A stretch of 64,000 bases of DNA from Alphaproteobacteria bacterium (GTDB lineage Bacteria > Pseudomonadota > Alphaproteobacteria > DSM-16000 > Inquilinaceae): contig JANQIX010000073.1 in NCBI GenBank assembly GCA_028281925.1, positions 25,386-89,385 on the forward strand. Direction: 5' to 3'. Positions 34,678 to 43,309 of this stretch are shown here, in pieces; positions within the stretch are counted from its first letter, which is position 1; each line of letters starts with the position of its first letter. Under the pieces are notes generated by a model. That model did no database searches, was not told the origin of the DNA, and saw nothing but the letters and a program-made list of their open reading frames with translations. The position numbers and the translations under genes were made by a program.

Positions 34678-36876
34678 TCAGCTTTCGGTATGGCTCATCG
34701 GGAGCCTGACGATGAACGTCGAACCTTCGTCGGGCACGCTCTCGGCGCGAATGGTCCCCCGGTGCCTTTCGACGATCTTCCGGCACGTCGCCAGCCCGAT
34801 GCCCGTACCGCTGATCTCCTGATGATTGTGAAGGCGTTGGAAGATGGCGAAAATCCGCTCGGCATAGGTCATTTCAAAACCGACGCCATTATCGGTCACT
34901 CGGATCTCACAGACCGCCCTGCGTGTGTCGGTCGGCAGGTTTGCGCTGATTACCACGTGCGGCGGAACATCGCTCTTGCGGTACTTCAGCGAGTTGCTGA
35001 TCAGGTTCTGAAACAGCTGACGCATCTGCAGGCCGTCGGCTTCGATTATCGGAATTTCACCGATTTCGACCTCTGCGCCAGTTTCCTCAAGCGGCAGCTG
35101 CAGGTCGCCAAGAACCTCGCTGATGATCTTCTGCAGACTGCATTCCTCAAACGGGCGAGCCTTCGTAGTGACACGCGAATATGTCAGCAGATCGTTGATG
35201 AGCGTCCGCATGCGTCCGGAGGCGTTCTGCATCCGATCGAGATAGAACTGCCCCTGTTCCCCGAGTTGGTCGGCACAACGCGTGCGCAGGCGATCCCCGA
35301 AAGCTTCGATCTTTCTGAGCGGTTCTTGCAAGTCGTGTGAGGCGATGGAGGCAAAATCCTGCAGCTCCCGGTTCGACTTGGCGAGGTCCATCTCACGTTC
35401 TTTGAGCTTGGTGATCTCGGTGTAGAGGATCACCGTCTCGCCACCGGCAGCCTGGTGTTGTTGAACGAGAAGCCAGTTGCCGTTCCGCAGCTGCCGCTCC
35501 TGCGACCGCCCACTGGTCTCGTCGTCATCTTCGTGGACAATCTCTTCGCCATCGCCGACGAGGTCGCGTTCACGCTCCTCATCCAAGAATGCGTTGAGAG
35601 TCGTCCCTGGCACAGCAATGTCGGTGAGCTCGGGATAGTAGCTCTTCAGCCGCGAATTCGCGATGACGAGGTGGCCGTTGGCGTCGAAGAGCACCAATCC
35701 GTGATTGAGATTCTCTACGATCGCTTCGCGCGTCTGCACTTCCGCCGCAGCGGCGCGCATTTCCGCTTCCTTGATTCGCGTTGCGTCCAGGATCACACCG
35801 TTCCAGACGACGGTCCCGTCCGCCTGTTCAAGCGGTTTCGCAATAGCGTGGGTATACTTCCGCTCGCCATTCCGCTTGACGATCGTCGCTTCCACATCCC
35901 AGATCTTGAGATCACGCGATGCCTTGATAAGGCGCTCTCGGAAATCCTCTCGATATCCCTCACCATGGCAGTCGAACAGTGCGTTCGGATCAGCCAGGAT
36001 CTCGTGCGGCGGGACTCCGAAGAGGTCCTCTGCCGCATTGCTGATATAGGTGTAGCGGATCTGGCCGTCCGGCGTGACAATGCGCTGGTAGACGACGCCG
36101 GGGATGCTGTCGACCAGAACGGCAAACCGCTCGTCTGAGACTCTCTTCGCTTCTCGGGTGTGGCTGTAGACGACGACGTGGTAGGTAAGATCGGCCAGCC
36201 ATTCGAGAAGTTGCAGGTTCTCCGCAGACGCGTGCGTCGATTTATCGAAGTATAGCGTCAACGCGCCGAGCGCGCTTCCGGCCTCATCGACAATCGGCAC
36301 GGACCACGTTGCCGTGATGCCCTGCGCAAGCAGCAGATCCTGCAACTCGGGGCCTATGACGCCTGGATTGTCGTCCAGATCGGTAACGATCAGCATGTGG
36401 CTTGCGGCGATCGACAGGGCGCCGACACTGCAGCCCTCGTTTACCACGCGGAACTTTCCGTGCCGCATTACCTCGGCCGGGACATTGTCCTGAGAAAGAT
36501 GGTGCACAAGCTGCGATCGGTCGCTCTTGAGTTCAGCCCCAACAGCGATGCAGTTCAAACTCTCGCGCGCCAGCTCGAAAATCGGGGCGATCGTGCGACG
36601 CGCCGAGGACCGGCGGGTGATACGATGAAGCACTTGGCTCTGGCATCGCAACAGCTGCGACCACATGCCAACCGCAAGCGGTGGCCAGTCCGCGCCGTTC
36701 CCGTCCGCGACGTCGGCTCCGCAAAGGTCCTCATCGGCTGCGTCGGCTTCGCAAGAGCCGTCATCGACATCCACCGCCGTGACGTCGGATGCCGACGCTG
36801 CGCCGGCAGAAGCTGCGATTTCCATGTTTTGGGATCCCCAGTGATGCAGGGCTACGTGCCCAGCCAGAATGATCAT
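34678..36876 (-). CDS. GAF-PAS-PAS sensor histidine kinase, phytochrome-type kinase core
   Basis: A 732-residue soluble kinase with an acidic Ala/Asp-rich N-terminus (about 1-65), GAF (about 90-240), PAS with PAC-like WDVEATIVKRNGERKY (about 245-370), a second PAS (about 380-490), a short coiled coil and HisKA. The His is in IASHDLQEPLRKIEAF, a form common in phytochrome-like kinases. The ATPase has NLISNSLKYRK, DNGVGFEM and GTGIGLATCRKIVERH. The start at ATG 36876 has AAGGA in front. No GAF chromophore cysteine is obvious to me. It is the first gene of the kinase-regulator-kinase operon and is divergent from the ATP-grasp operon. Confidence 0.9.
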   Translation of the reverse strand: MIILAGHVALHHWGSQNMEIAASAGAASASDVTAVDVDDGSCEADAADEDLCGADVADGNGADWPPLAVGMWSQLLRCQSQVLHRITRRSSARRTIAPIFELARESLNCIAVGAELKSDRSQLVHHLSQDNVPAEVMRHGKFRVVNEGCSVGALSIAASHMLIVTDLDDNPGVIGPELQDLLLAQGITATWSVPIVDEAGSALGALTLYFDKSTHASAENLQLLEWLADLTYHVVVYSHTREAKRVSDERFAVLVDSIPGVVYQRIVTPDGQIRYTYISNAAEDLFGVPPHEILADPNALFDCHGEGYREDFRERLIKASRDLKIWDVEATIVKRNGERKYTHAIAKPLEQADGTVVWNGVILDATRIKEAEMRAAAAEVQTREAIVENLNHGLVLFDANGHLVIANSRLKSYYPELTDIAVPGTTLNAFLDEERERDLVGDGEEIVHEDDDETSGRSQERQLRNGNWLLVQQHQAAGGETVILYTEITKLKEREMDLAKSNRELQDFASIASHDLQEPLRKIEAFGDRLRTRCADQLGEQGQFYLDRMQNASGRMRTLINDLLTYSRVTTKARPFEECSLQKIISEVLGDLQLPLEETGAEVEIGEIPIIEADGLQMRQLFQNLISNSLKYRKSDVPPHVVISANLPTDTRRAVCEIRVTDNGVGFEMTYAERIFAIFQRLHNHQEISGTGIGLATCRKIVERHRGTIRAESVPDEGSTFIVRLPMSHTES

Positions 36877-37093
36877 GAGTCCTTAACATTGTATTGAAGC
36901 AAGGGTGCAGCTTCATAAGGGTTAACGCATTTTAGTCCTCTTTGACATGGGCAGACTCGGTTAAGAAACGCTTCACTGCCGGAACCCCCTATCGGTTGAT
37001 TTATCGAAATTTAAGAGTTGACGCCTTACGGTCATGTCGCGCGCCGCCTCACGTCCTCTGCGGCCATCCTAACCACCATAAGAAGAGTGTCCC

Positions 37094-38326
37094 ATGGATG
37101 CCCTGCTCGATATGCCCCCCGGCAGTGGAGACTTTCCGGTTCTGCGTGACATTGCCGGGGACAGACCGCCAAGGCGACGGAGCCGGGTCGAGAAGCTCGA
37201 GGCGCAAATCGCCGTCTTGAAAGAGCGGATGAACATCGCTGTCATCCATGGCGGCGACAAAGAAGAGCCCGGCGCGGTCATGTACCGCATTCCAAATACA
37301 CGCCCCTGGAAGAGCTACCAGTCAGTCGCGGAACAGATCGCCGACTCCCTCCGGACACTCGGCTTCCGGTCTGTCCACGTTCTGGCGGAAAACATGCATC
37401 TTTCAGAGGAGATGCAGGCTCGGCAAATCCACCTTGCCTGGCTGAACACGGGCGGGGTTCAAGGCTTCAACCCTGTTGCCCATGCCCCTTCCATGCTTGA
37501 GCTGCTGGGCGTGCCCTATGTCGGGCACAACCCGCTGATTTCGAGCATTCTCGACAACAAACCGGTGTTCAAGCTCGAAGTCACGAAACTCGGCCTGAAC
37601 ACGGCCAGCTTCACGACCTGGCATCCGTCGCAGGGTCGCTTTGATCCGGCGAGCCATTCTGGGTTCCACCGCGCATTTCGTGGCCATGTCGGGCCATATG
37701 TCGTCAAGCCGGTGTCCGGGCGTGCCTCTCTTCATGTTCACGTGGTCGACGAGACGGCGGACTTGGCCGATTGCCTGCAAGAAGTGTTCGACGCCACGCA
37801 GAACCACGTGATGATCGAAGACTTTCTGCCCGGCCGCGAGTTCTGTATCGCAATCGCCGGTTCGGTGACGGCTCAGGGCCGATCATTGTCGCTTGGCGCG
37901 GAGCCGTTCATTTTCTCGCCGGTGGAGCGCGTTCTCGGCAACGAAGAGCGCATCTTCACATCGATGGACGTGCGTCCGATCTCAACCGATCGCATGCGCC
38001 TGCTATCACTCGACACGGACGGTGAGGTCATCTCCCGGCTCGAGAAGATCGCTCTGACTGTCTTCTCGGAACTGGGTCTCGAAACACTGATCCGCCTCGA
38101 CCTTCGCATGTGCGACAACGGCGAGATCCATATTCTTGAGGCGAACCCGAAGCCAGATCTGAAAAGGCCTGAGGGGAACAAGACCAGTATCGTCAGTGTC
38201 GGCCTGGAACGGTGCGGCATGGACTATGACGACCTGATCCTCTCGCTGATCGCCGACCGAATCGACCTTCTGTTCAGCCAACGACGTGGCGCCCCTGATC
38301 ATCTAAGTGCCCTGATCCAGGACTAG
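37094..38326 (+). CDS. ATP-grasp ligase related to D-Ala-D-Ala ligase
   Basis: A 410-residue ATP-grasp enzyme. After a charged coiled-coil-like N-terminus (about 1-45), the protein follows the Ddl plan: LELLGVPYVGHNPL and NKPVFKLEVTKLGLNTASF, then PYVVKPVSGRASLHV for ATP binding, IEDFLPGREFCIAI and the metal-binding end RLDLRMCDNGEIHILEANPK. The Ddl omega loop (normally near GMT..S..P) is replaced by KPDLKRPEG, so an unusual amino acid or peptide substrate is likely. First gene of a three-gene operon with an MFS transporter and a binding protein; formation of a dipeptide-like product for export is an inference. Confidence 0.82.
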   Translation: MDALLDMPPGSGDFPVLRDIAGDRPPRRRSRVEKLEAQIAVLKERMNIAVIHGGDKEEPGAVMYRIPNTRPWKSYQSVAEQIADSLRTLGFRSVHVLAENMHLSEEMQARQIHLAWLNTGGVQGFNPVAHAPSMLELLGVPYVGHNPLISSILDNKPVFKLEVTKLGLNTASFTTWHPSQGRFDPASHSGFHRAFRGHVGPYVVKPVSGRASLHVHVVDETADLADCLQEVFDATQNHVMIEDFLPGREFCIAIAGSVTAQGRSLSLGAEPFIFSPVERVLGNEERIFTSMDVRPISTDRMRLLSLDTDGEVISRLEKIALTVFSELGLETLIRLDLRMCDNGEIHILEANPKPDLKRPEGNKTSIVSVGLERCGMDYDDLILSLIADRIDLLFSQRRGAPDHLSALIQD

Positions 38327-38363
38327 TGGATAGGGCTCTGCATGGAAACCTAGGACGCAGATC

Positions 38364-40808
38364 ATGAGGCAGAACGCCGACCCAGTCGGGGCTACCACGA
38401 ACGGCATTACGATGGCCGTCGTTACGGCTTTGTCACTGCTGCTTCTGATCTACGTTGGATTCGGGGAAGCGACGCGAACGTTCACGCATTTCCAGACGGA
38501 GAAGCTTGCCGCACAAGGTCGGCTGCTGCAGACGACGATCGAGCAGTTCCTGCGGCCCGGCCTTCCTCTGGAGCAATTCGTGGGCTTCCGCACCAAGGCG
38601 GAACCCATCATGGCTTCGGACGAGACGATCGCATCGATTGTCGCGTTTGATCGGGTCGGCAACCCGATATTCGTAACCGATGAGGCGGAGGTGACACCTC
38701 TCGCCGCGCAGCCGGAAGAACCGAACTTCGGCGAGTTCGGCAATGGCGACATCTTCGAGATCCGCAAGGACGACACGACGCTCCAGGTCATTCTGCCTCT
38801 AAGGAACCGGTTTGAACGGGTCGGCAGCTTGGCTATCCGAATGCCCCTTTCGGTCGTCGACGATCGGGTGTTGAGCAGCTTTACGCCTGTGCTCATCATT
38901 TCGGCGATCGCGGCCGTGGGCTTTGGCGTTCTTGTGGGCTTCACAGCACCACAACTGCAGGCTGGGCAGCAGCGGCGCTGGCTCCAAGTTGTGTATGGCG
39001 TCATATTTACGGCCATATCGGGAATCGTGATTGCGACGCTGGTCTCACTCTATTCAGGCGGCGCCCAGGCCAAGACCCAAGGTCTCGCCGATTCCTTGAG
39101 TCAAAGGGTGGCCAGCATTCTCAATCTCGGCCTGAACATCATGGAGATCGAAGGCCTGGAACGGGTCTTCTCGGACTACCAGCGGCTGAACCCCGATATC
39201 CATTCGGCCGGCCTCGTTGTCGACGACGTGATCCGTATTCACACCAACCCCCGCGCCATCGGCGAGCCGTGGACGACCGATCCGGGGACCTTCGAATATG
39301 TGGTCGACCTGGGAAGATCCGCCGGCCGCGCAGTTCGCGTTGCCGTCGCCGTCCCACAGGACATCGTCGTCCGCCAGACGGCACGCAGCGTCAAGAACTT
39401 CGCCGCGCTCTTCCTGGCATCGGCCTTTATGGCCGGGATCTTCCTGCAACTTGCCGGCACCATTCAGGTCAGGAAAGGCCAAACTGCGTCGGAGCAGCCT
39501 CCCAACGTCACACAGGCGCAAGATCCGTCAACGGCGAACGAACGCGCTCTCCTGCTCGTCAAGCCGGTGTTCTTCATCGCCGTGCTTGCCGAACATCTGA
39601 CGTACGCGTTCTTGCCACAGTTCATCCATCGCACCGCGGAGAATGCGGGCTTTGCGGATGGCGCTGCGTCTTTCGTCTTTACGAGCTACTTCATCGCCTT
39701 CGCCATCACCCTGGTTCCCGCAGGCTTCTTCGCACAGCGCCGGGGTGCACGCGGGCCGATCTATGCCGGCCTCGCGCTCGCATGTCTCGGCATGGTCGTT
39801 CTCACCCTCCTGCCGGGGTTCTGGACCGTGATGCTGGCGCGAACCCTGTCAGGCGTCGGCCAAGGCCTTCTGTTCATCGGTGTGCAGTCTTACATCCTCG
39901 CGACGACCGGACCGGAGCGGCGAACACGCGGCGCGGCCATCATCGTCTACGGCTTCCAGGGAGGCATGATCTCGGGAATGGCGATCGGCTCGCTGCTGGT
40001 CTCGCAGCTCGGCACACAGGGCGTCTTCATCCTGTCCGGCAGCCTCGCTTTCGTGATGATGATCTACACCCTTGCGGCCGTGCCGGCGGTCAAGTCGAGC
40101 CAGCGGGTCAAGACCGCCATGACCGCCATCGGCAGCTTCCGCTCGATCGCCACCGATCTCGCCAACGTGCTGCGCAATCTGGAGTTCCTGAAGGCCATTC
40201 TCCTGATCGGCATCCCGGCGAAGGCGGTGCTTACCGGCGTTGTCATCTTCTCGCTCCCGCTGCTGATGCAGTCCGCCGGTTATCGGCAGGAAGATATCGG
40301 CCAAGTCCTGATGATCTATGCCCTGGCTGTCGTCGTTACCAACGCCTACGCATCGCGCCACACGGACCATACCGGCATTGCCGCGTTCGTCCTGGTTGAC
40401 GGATCGCTCCTCAGCGGCTTGGGCATGACGATCATTGGGCTGACAGGCGTAACTGCAGTCCTGGCACTCCCGGAAAGCTCAACACTGCCGACAATCATGC
40501 TTATCGTCGGCGTGGTCATGGTCGGTATTGGACATGGCTTCATCAACGCTCCTGTCGTCACTCATGTCGTAAACTCTGAGCTTTCCAATCAGATTGGGGA
40601 AGCGCCCACGTCAGCGTCCTACCGTTTCCTTGAGCGCATCGGTCATGTATGCGGTCCTTTATTGGTCGGACAGCTATTCGCAGTCTTTGGTCAAAACCCG
40701 ACCATCATCGGACAACTTGGTGTTGCCGTAGCAGTGATGGGTCTTTTGTTTGCTATCTGTGTAAAACCTTTGGCGCCTTTCGGAGGCCAGGAGGAGGGGG
40801 TCCGATGA
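38364..40808 (+). CDS. MFS transporter fused to duplicated extracytoplasmic sensor modules
   Basis: An 814-residue membrane protein about twice the normal MFS length. The N-terminal half has TM1 (about 14-35), an outside domain to about 172 with FEIRKDDTTLQVILPLRNRF, TM2, TM3 (about 205-228), a second outside domain to about 345 and TM4. Both loops resemble periplasmic sensor domains of kinases and chemoreceptors. From about 395 a twelve-helix MFS follows (AGFFAQRRGARGPIYAGLAL, then ARTLSGVGQGLLFIGVQSYIL). The C-terminus overlaps the next gene by four bases. An exporter gated by a periplasmic ligand is a reasonable reading. Confidence 0.85.
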   Translation: MRQNADPVGATTNGITMAVVTALSLLLLIYVGFGEATRTFTHFQTEKLAAQGRLLQTTIEQFLRPGLPLEQFVGFRTKAEPIMASDETIASIVAFDRVGNPIFVTDEAEVTPLAAQPEEPNFGEFGNGDIFEIRKDDTTLQVILPLRNRFERVGSLAIRMPLSVVDDRVLSSFTPVLIISAIAAVGFGVLVGFTAPQLQAGQQRRWLQVVYGVIFTAISGIVIATLVSLYSGGAQAKTQGLADSLSQRVASILNLGLNIMEIEGLERVFSDYQRLNPDIHSAGLVVDDVIRIHTNPRAIGEPWTTDPGTFEYVVDLGRSAGRAVRVAVAVPQDIVVRQTARSVKNFAALFLASAFMAGIFLQLAGTIQVRKGQTASEQPPNVTQAQDPSTANERALLLVKPVFFIAVLAEHLTYAFLPQFIHRTAENAGFADGAASFVFTSYFIAFAITLVPAGFFAQRRGARGPIYAGLALACLGMVVLTLLPGFWTVMLARTLSGVGQGLLFIGVQSYILATTGPERRTRGAAIIVYGFQGGMISGMAIGSLLVSQLGTQGVFILSGSLAFVMMIYTLAAVPAVKSSQRVKTAMTAIGSFRSIATDLANVLRNLEFLKAILLIGIPAKAVLTGVVIFSLPLLMQSAGYRQEDIGQVLMIYALAVVVTNAYASRHTDHTGIAAFVLVDGSLLSGLGMTIIGLTGVTAVLALPESSTLPTIMLIVGVVMVGIGHGFINAPVVTHVVNSELSNQIGEAPTSASYRFLERIGHVCGPLLVGQLFAVFGQNPTIIGQLGVAVAVMGLLFAICVKPLAPFGGQEEGVR

Positions 40809-41989
40809 TTACTTCGATCAGATCGCTCCGGCGCGGAGCTATCGCAGCGGCGATGGCAGCGATGTTCGGTGCGGCCGTCGGTCAGCAAGCTGCAGCCGAT
40901 GGTGCGGGATACTCGACATGGTTCCTCATTGATCCGGATATTGCGGAGCAGTGGGAGCTACGCGAGGTCCAGGGAGATCCGCGCCAAGTGCACGTGACAC
41001 GGGTCGACGGTGAAGGTCCTGTCCGGCACATCTTCGTCCTCTATCCGAAGGCGTCGTCAGCTTATGACACAGCGATGTCGAAGATTCTGACGGTTCTGCA
41101 CGAGCGCAACATCAACGCTCAGCTGACGGTCTATAATTTCCAATCGGATGCGGATCGCGGCGAATTGGCGATCCAGCTGGCCGACGAAGGCGATTACGAG
41201 CTGATCTTCTCCATGGGTTCACAGTCGACTGCGTTCCTTTGGGAGAATTACAACGGCGGCGATTTGCCGGTTGTGTCGGTGTGCTCGAAGGACCCTGTCA
41301 TGCTCGGCCAGGTCGGGCGCTACGACCAAGGAACCGGGACGAACTTCGCGTTTACCTCGCTGAACATGCCCGTGGAAGTTCAGCTCGCCTATCTGACCGA
41401 CTTCATGCCCGACCTGAAGAACATCGCCATTCTGGTCGACAGCACGAATGTGAGCGCGGTCGAAACACAGGCGCAGCCGATGGCCGCCCTCGCCCGCGAG
41501 CGCGCGCTCAACGTCATGATGGTCTCGCTTCAGGATCCCAGCGAGGCGCAGAGAGAGCTGCAGGACCTGGTGGCCACGGCAGTCGCGAACATGCGGCGGG
41601 CAGATCCGCTGTTGGAGCGCAGCGTCTTCTGGATCACCGGCAGCACCTCCGTCTTCAACGAGATCGCGACGATCAACGCCTTTGCCGACCGTGTGCCCGT
41701 CCTCAGCGTTGTGCCTGAGAACGTCATGGGGGGTCACAACAGCGCGCTGATGTCCATCGGGATCAGCTTCGAGAGCAACGCGCATCTGGCCGCAGTCTAC
41801 GGGGTCAACGTACTGGAAGGCACCGCTGTCGTCGGCGATCTTCCCGTCGGCATCGTCTCGCCCCCCGACATCGCGATCAACTTCCTGCGGGCGCGCGAGA
41901 TCGGCTTGGAGATCCCGTTCAACTTCATCGAGATCGCAAGCTCGATCTACGGGTACGACGGCCAGGCCGTCAGGCAGTCCGACTTCTGA
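40805..41989 (+). CDS. TrpX-type (PF04392-like) periplasmic binding protein without ABC partner
   Basis: A 394-residue exported protein with signal peptide (about 1-33, ending GQQAAADG) and a type-I periplasmic-binding fold of the ABC_sub_bind group. Visible parts are AMSKILTVLHERNINAQLTVYNF, then IFSMGSQSTAFL, LTDFMPDLKNIAILVD and ISFESNAHLAAVYGVNVLEG. The ATG overlaps the MFS stop (ATGA) behind a GGAGGAGGGGG site. The related TrpXYZ system has an ABC permease and ATPase; neither is here. It may instead present a ligand to the sensor loops of the coupled MFS protein. Confidence 0.85.
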   Translation: MITSIRSLRRGAIAAAMAAMFGAAVGQQAAADGAGYSTWFLIDPDIAEQWELREVQGDPRQVHVTRVDGEGPVRHIFVLYPKASSAYDTAMSKILTVLHERNINAQLTVYNFQSDADRGELAIQLADEGDYELIFSMGSQSTAFLWENYNGGDLPVVSVCSKDPVMLGQVGRYDQGTGTNFAFTSLNMPVEVQLAYLTDFMPDLKNIAILVDSTNVSAVETQAQPMAALARERALNVMMVSLQDPSEAQRELQDLVATAVANMRRADPLLERSVFWITGSTSVFNEIATINAFADRVPVLSVVPENVMGGHNSALMSIGISFESNAHLAAVYGVNVLEGTAVVGDLPVGIVSPPDIAINFLRAREIGLEIPFNFIEIASSIYGYDGQAVRQSDF

Positions 41990-42071
41990 TAGGGGCTGTT
42001 CTGACGGACATGGCTGTGCAGGAACGGCGCAGCGGTTGAGATAGCAGCGTTCCGCGATGCGCGCCAGAGGG

Positions 42072-42099
42072 GTCAGCCTGCGAGATTGCGCAGGCTGAC
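42072..42099 (+). terminator. terminator of the ATP-grasp/MFS/binding-protein operon
   Basis: GTCAGCCTGCG at 42072-42082 pairs perfectly over 11 bases with CGCAGGCTGAC at 42089-42099 around a six-base loop. It is followed by TTCGCGCTTCTTC, a loose T-rich tail. It lies 83 bases after the binding-protein stop, on the same strand. Confidence 0.6.
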
Positions 42100-42423
42100 T
42101 TCGCGCTTCTTCACCCATTGTGGCGAAGTCTCCAGGATCACGTCTCGGAAGGGCGGTGGACAACCCGGCCCCGGCCCCCCTCAGCCTCGGCATTCCTCCA
42201 GTCGGTCCAATTGGCAAACCGGTGGAGCCGCCCTTGATACCGCGGTGATCACTATGTGAATTGGAACGCGAAAGCGGCCGATCGTGTCCGCATGGAATAT
42301 GCGGGATCATGCGGGATTGGTGGAGCCGATCAGATAGGGGGCCGGTCGCGCCGGCACAAAGCCGCAAACTCCCTCCTGTAACGCGATCGAAGTTCTGTCG
42401 ATGGCCTGAGCGTCGACCGACTC
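42100..42423. other. intergenic region without a supported gene
   Basis: About 320 bases between convergent operons. No ORF with family likeness was found on either strand, although a minus frame is open across it. A short motif GCATGGAATATGCGGGATCATGC at 42292-42314 has internal near-repeats. A worn mobile-element fragment is possible, but I cannot name one. Confidence 0.4.
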
Positions 42424-42816
42424 TCACAAGTCAGACTGGATCTCTTTTCTGATCAGATCCATCTCTCTGCGGAGCTCGTCGATCAGATGCATCGCGCTGT
42501 CTACCCTTTTGAGCAGTTGCGCTGCAATCTCCTCACGGCTACGGCCTTCGGCGCCGGGCTCTTCAAAATCGAGGAAGCTGACGCCGATCTCCAGGTTCTT
42601 CCTCCACACGACCTGACATTCGCGCGTTTCACCCATTGGCACCGCAAGCTTGAATTGGTCGGGCAGCTCGTGCCACAGGCGCAATTCCAAGCGCGCCCCG
42701 GACACCGAAATGTCCTTGATGCGGCATGGCACAACGCAAGCGCCGTCGCGAAAGACGATGTTGCCGCTCTTAAGCGTCGTCGAACGCTTGTGGCGCCTAA
42801 GTTCCCCCTCTGGCAT
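42424..42816 (-). CDS. PilZ domain protein (c-di-GMP receptor)
   Basis: A 130-residue protein. The PilZ domain spans about residues 7-90 with both c-di-GMP-binding parts: RRHKR near the start and DISVSGARLEL about 25 residues later. The last 40 residues form a charged helix, possibly coiled coil. It should sense c-di-GMP made or degraded by the GGDEF and HD-GYP proteins encoded 10-13 kb away. No ribosome site stands out before the ATG. It follows the second single-domain response regulator by 46 bases, possibly in one transcript. Confidence 0.88.
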   Translation of the reverse strand: MPEGELRRHKRSTTLKSGNIVFRDGACVVPCRIKDISVSGARLELRLWHELPDQFKLAVPMGETRECQVVWRKNLEIGVSFLDFEEPGAEGRSREEIAAQLLKRVDSAMHLIDELRREMDLIRKEIQSDL

Positions 42817-42862
42817 GGTCGGCTGTGTCGTGATGCAGTGAGCGGCCGAACACGATCTACTC

Positions 42863-43309
42863 TCAAACGCGCGGCAGCTTCACGATCTGGAACCAATAAC
42901 TGCTCAGTACCTTCACTATATCCACCAAGCCATCAAATGTCACAGGCTTGGTGATGAAGGAATTAACGCCAAGATCGTAAGTACGTAGAATGTCTTCCTC
43001 AGCCTTAGAGGTCGTCAGCACCACGACGGGGATGAGCTTTATATTCGGATCTGCCTTGATGATCGAAAGCGCTTCTCGCCCATCCATCCTCGGCATATTG
43101 AGATCCAAGAGGATGACGTCAGGACGGGGTGAATCGGCGGGATCAGCATAGGCACCACGACGCTGGAGATACTCCAGAAGTTCTATGCCATCCTTTACAA
43201 ATCGGCGCTCATTCTGAAGCTTGCTTTCCTGGAAGGCATCTTCGATCAGCATGCGGTCGTCGGGGTCATCGTCCGCGACCAGGATCGTAATCGGTTCCGG
43301 CTTCTGCAT
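42863..43309 (-). CDS. single-domain response regulator, RcpA-like (copy 2)
   Basis: A 148-residue stand-alone receiver with the same layout as the copy at 34203-34664: ADDDPDDRMLIEDAF, LLDLNMPRMDGREAL, VLTTSKAEED and FITKPVTFDGL. About 109 of 138 aligned residues are identical by hand count. Differences cluster in the middle loop, so it may take phosphate from the same kinases. It lies upstream of the PilZ gene and beyond the ATP-grasp operon, so the two copies bracket that operon. Confidence 0.92.
   Translation of the reverse strand: MQKPEPITILVADDDPDDRMLIEDAFQESKLQNERRFVKDGIELLEYLQRRGAYADPADSPRPDVILLDLNMPRMDGREALSIIKADPNIKLIPVVVLTTSKAEEDILRTYDLGVNSFITKPVTFDGLVDIVKVLSSYWFQIVKLPRV

Noticed and set aside
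36970..37000. General-stress (EcfG-type) promoter starting GGAACCCCC before the ATP-grasp gene
   Set aside because: A GGAAC box is present, but no GTT box lies 16-17 bases downstream.
41219..42427. 402-residue minus-strand frame over the binding-protein gene and its downstream gap
   Set aside because: It mirrors codon bias of the real plus-strand gene, and the part in the gap shows no protein motif.
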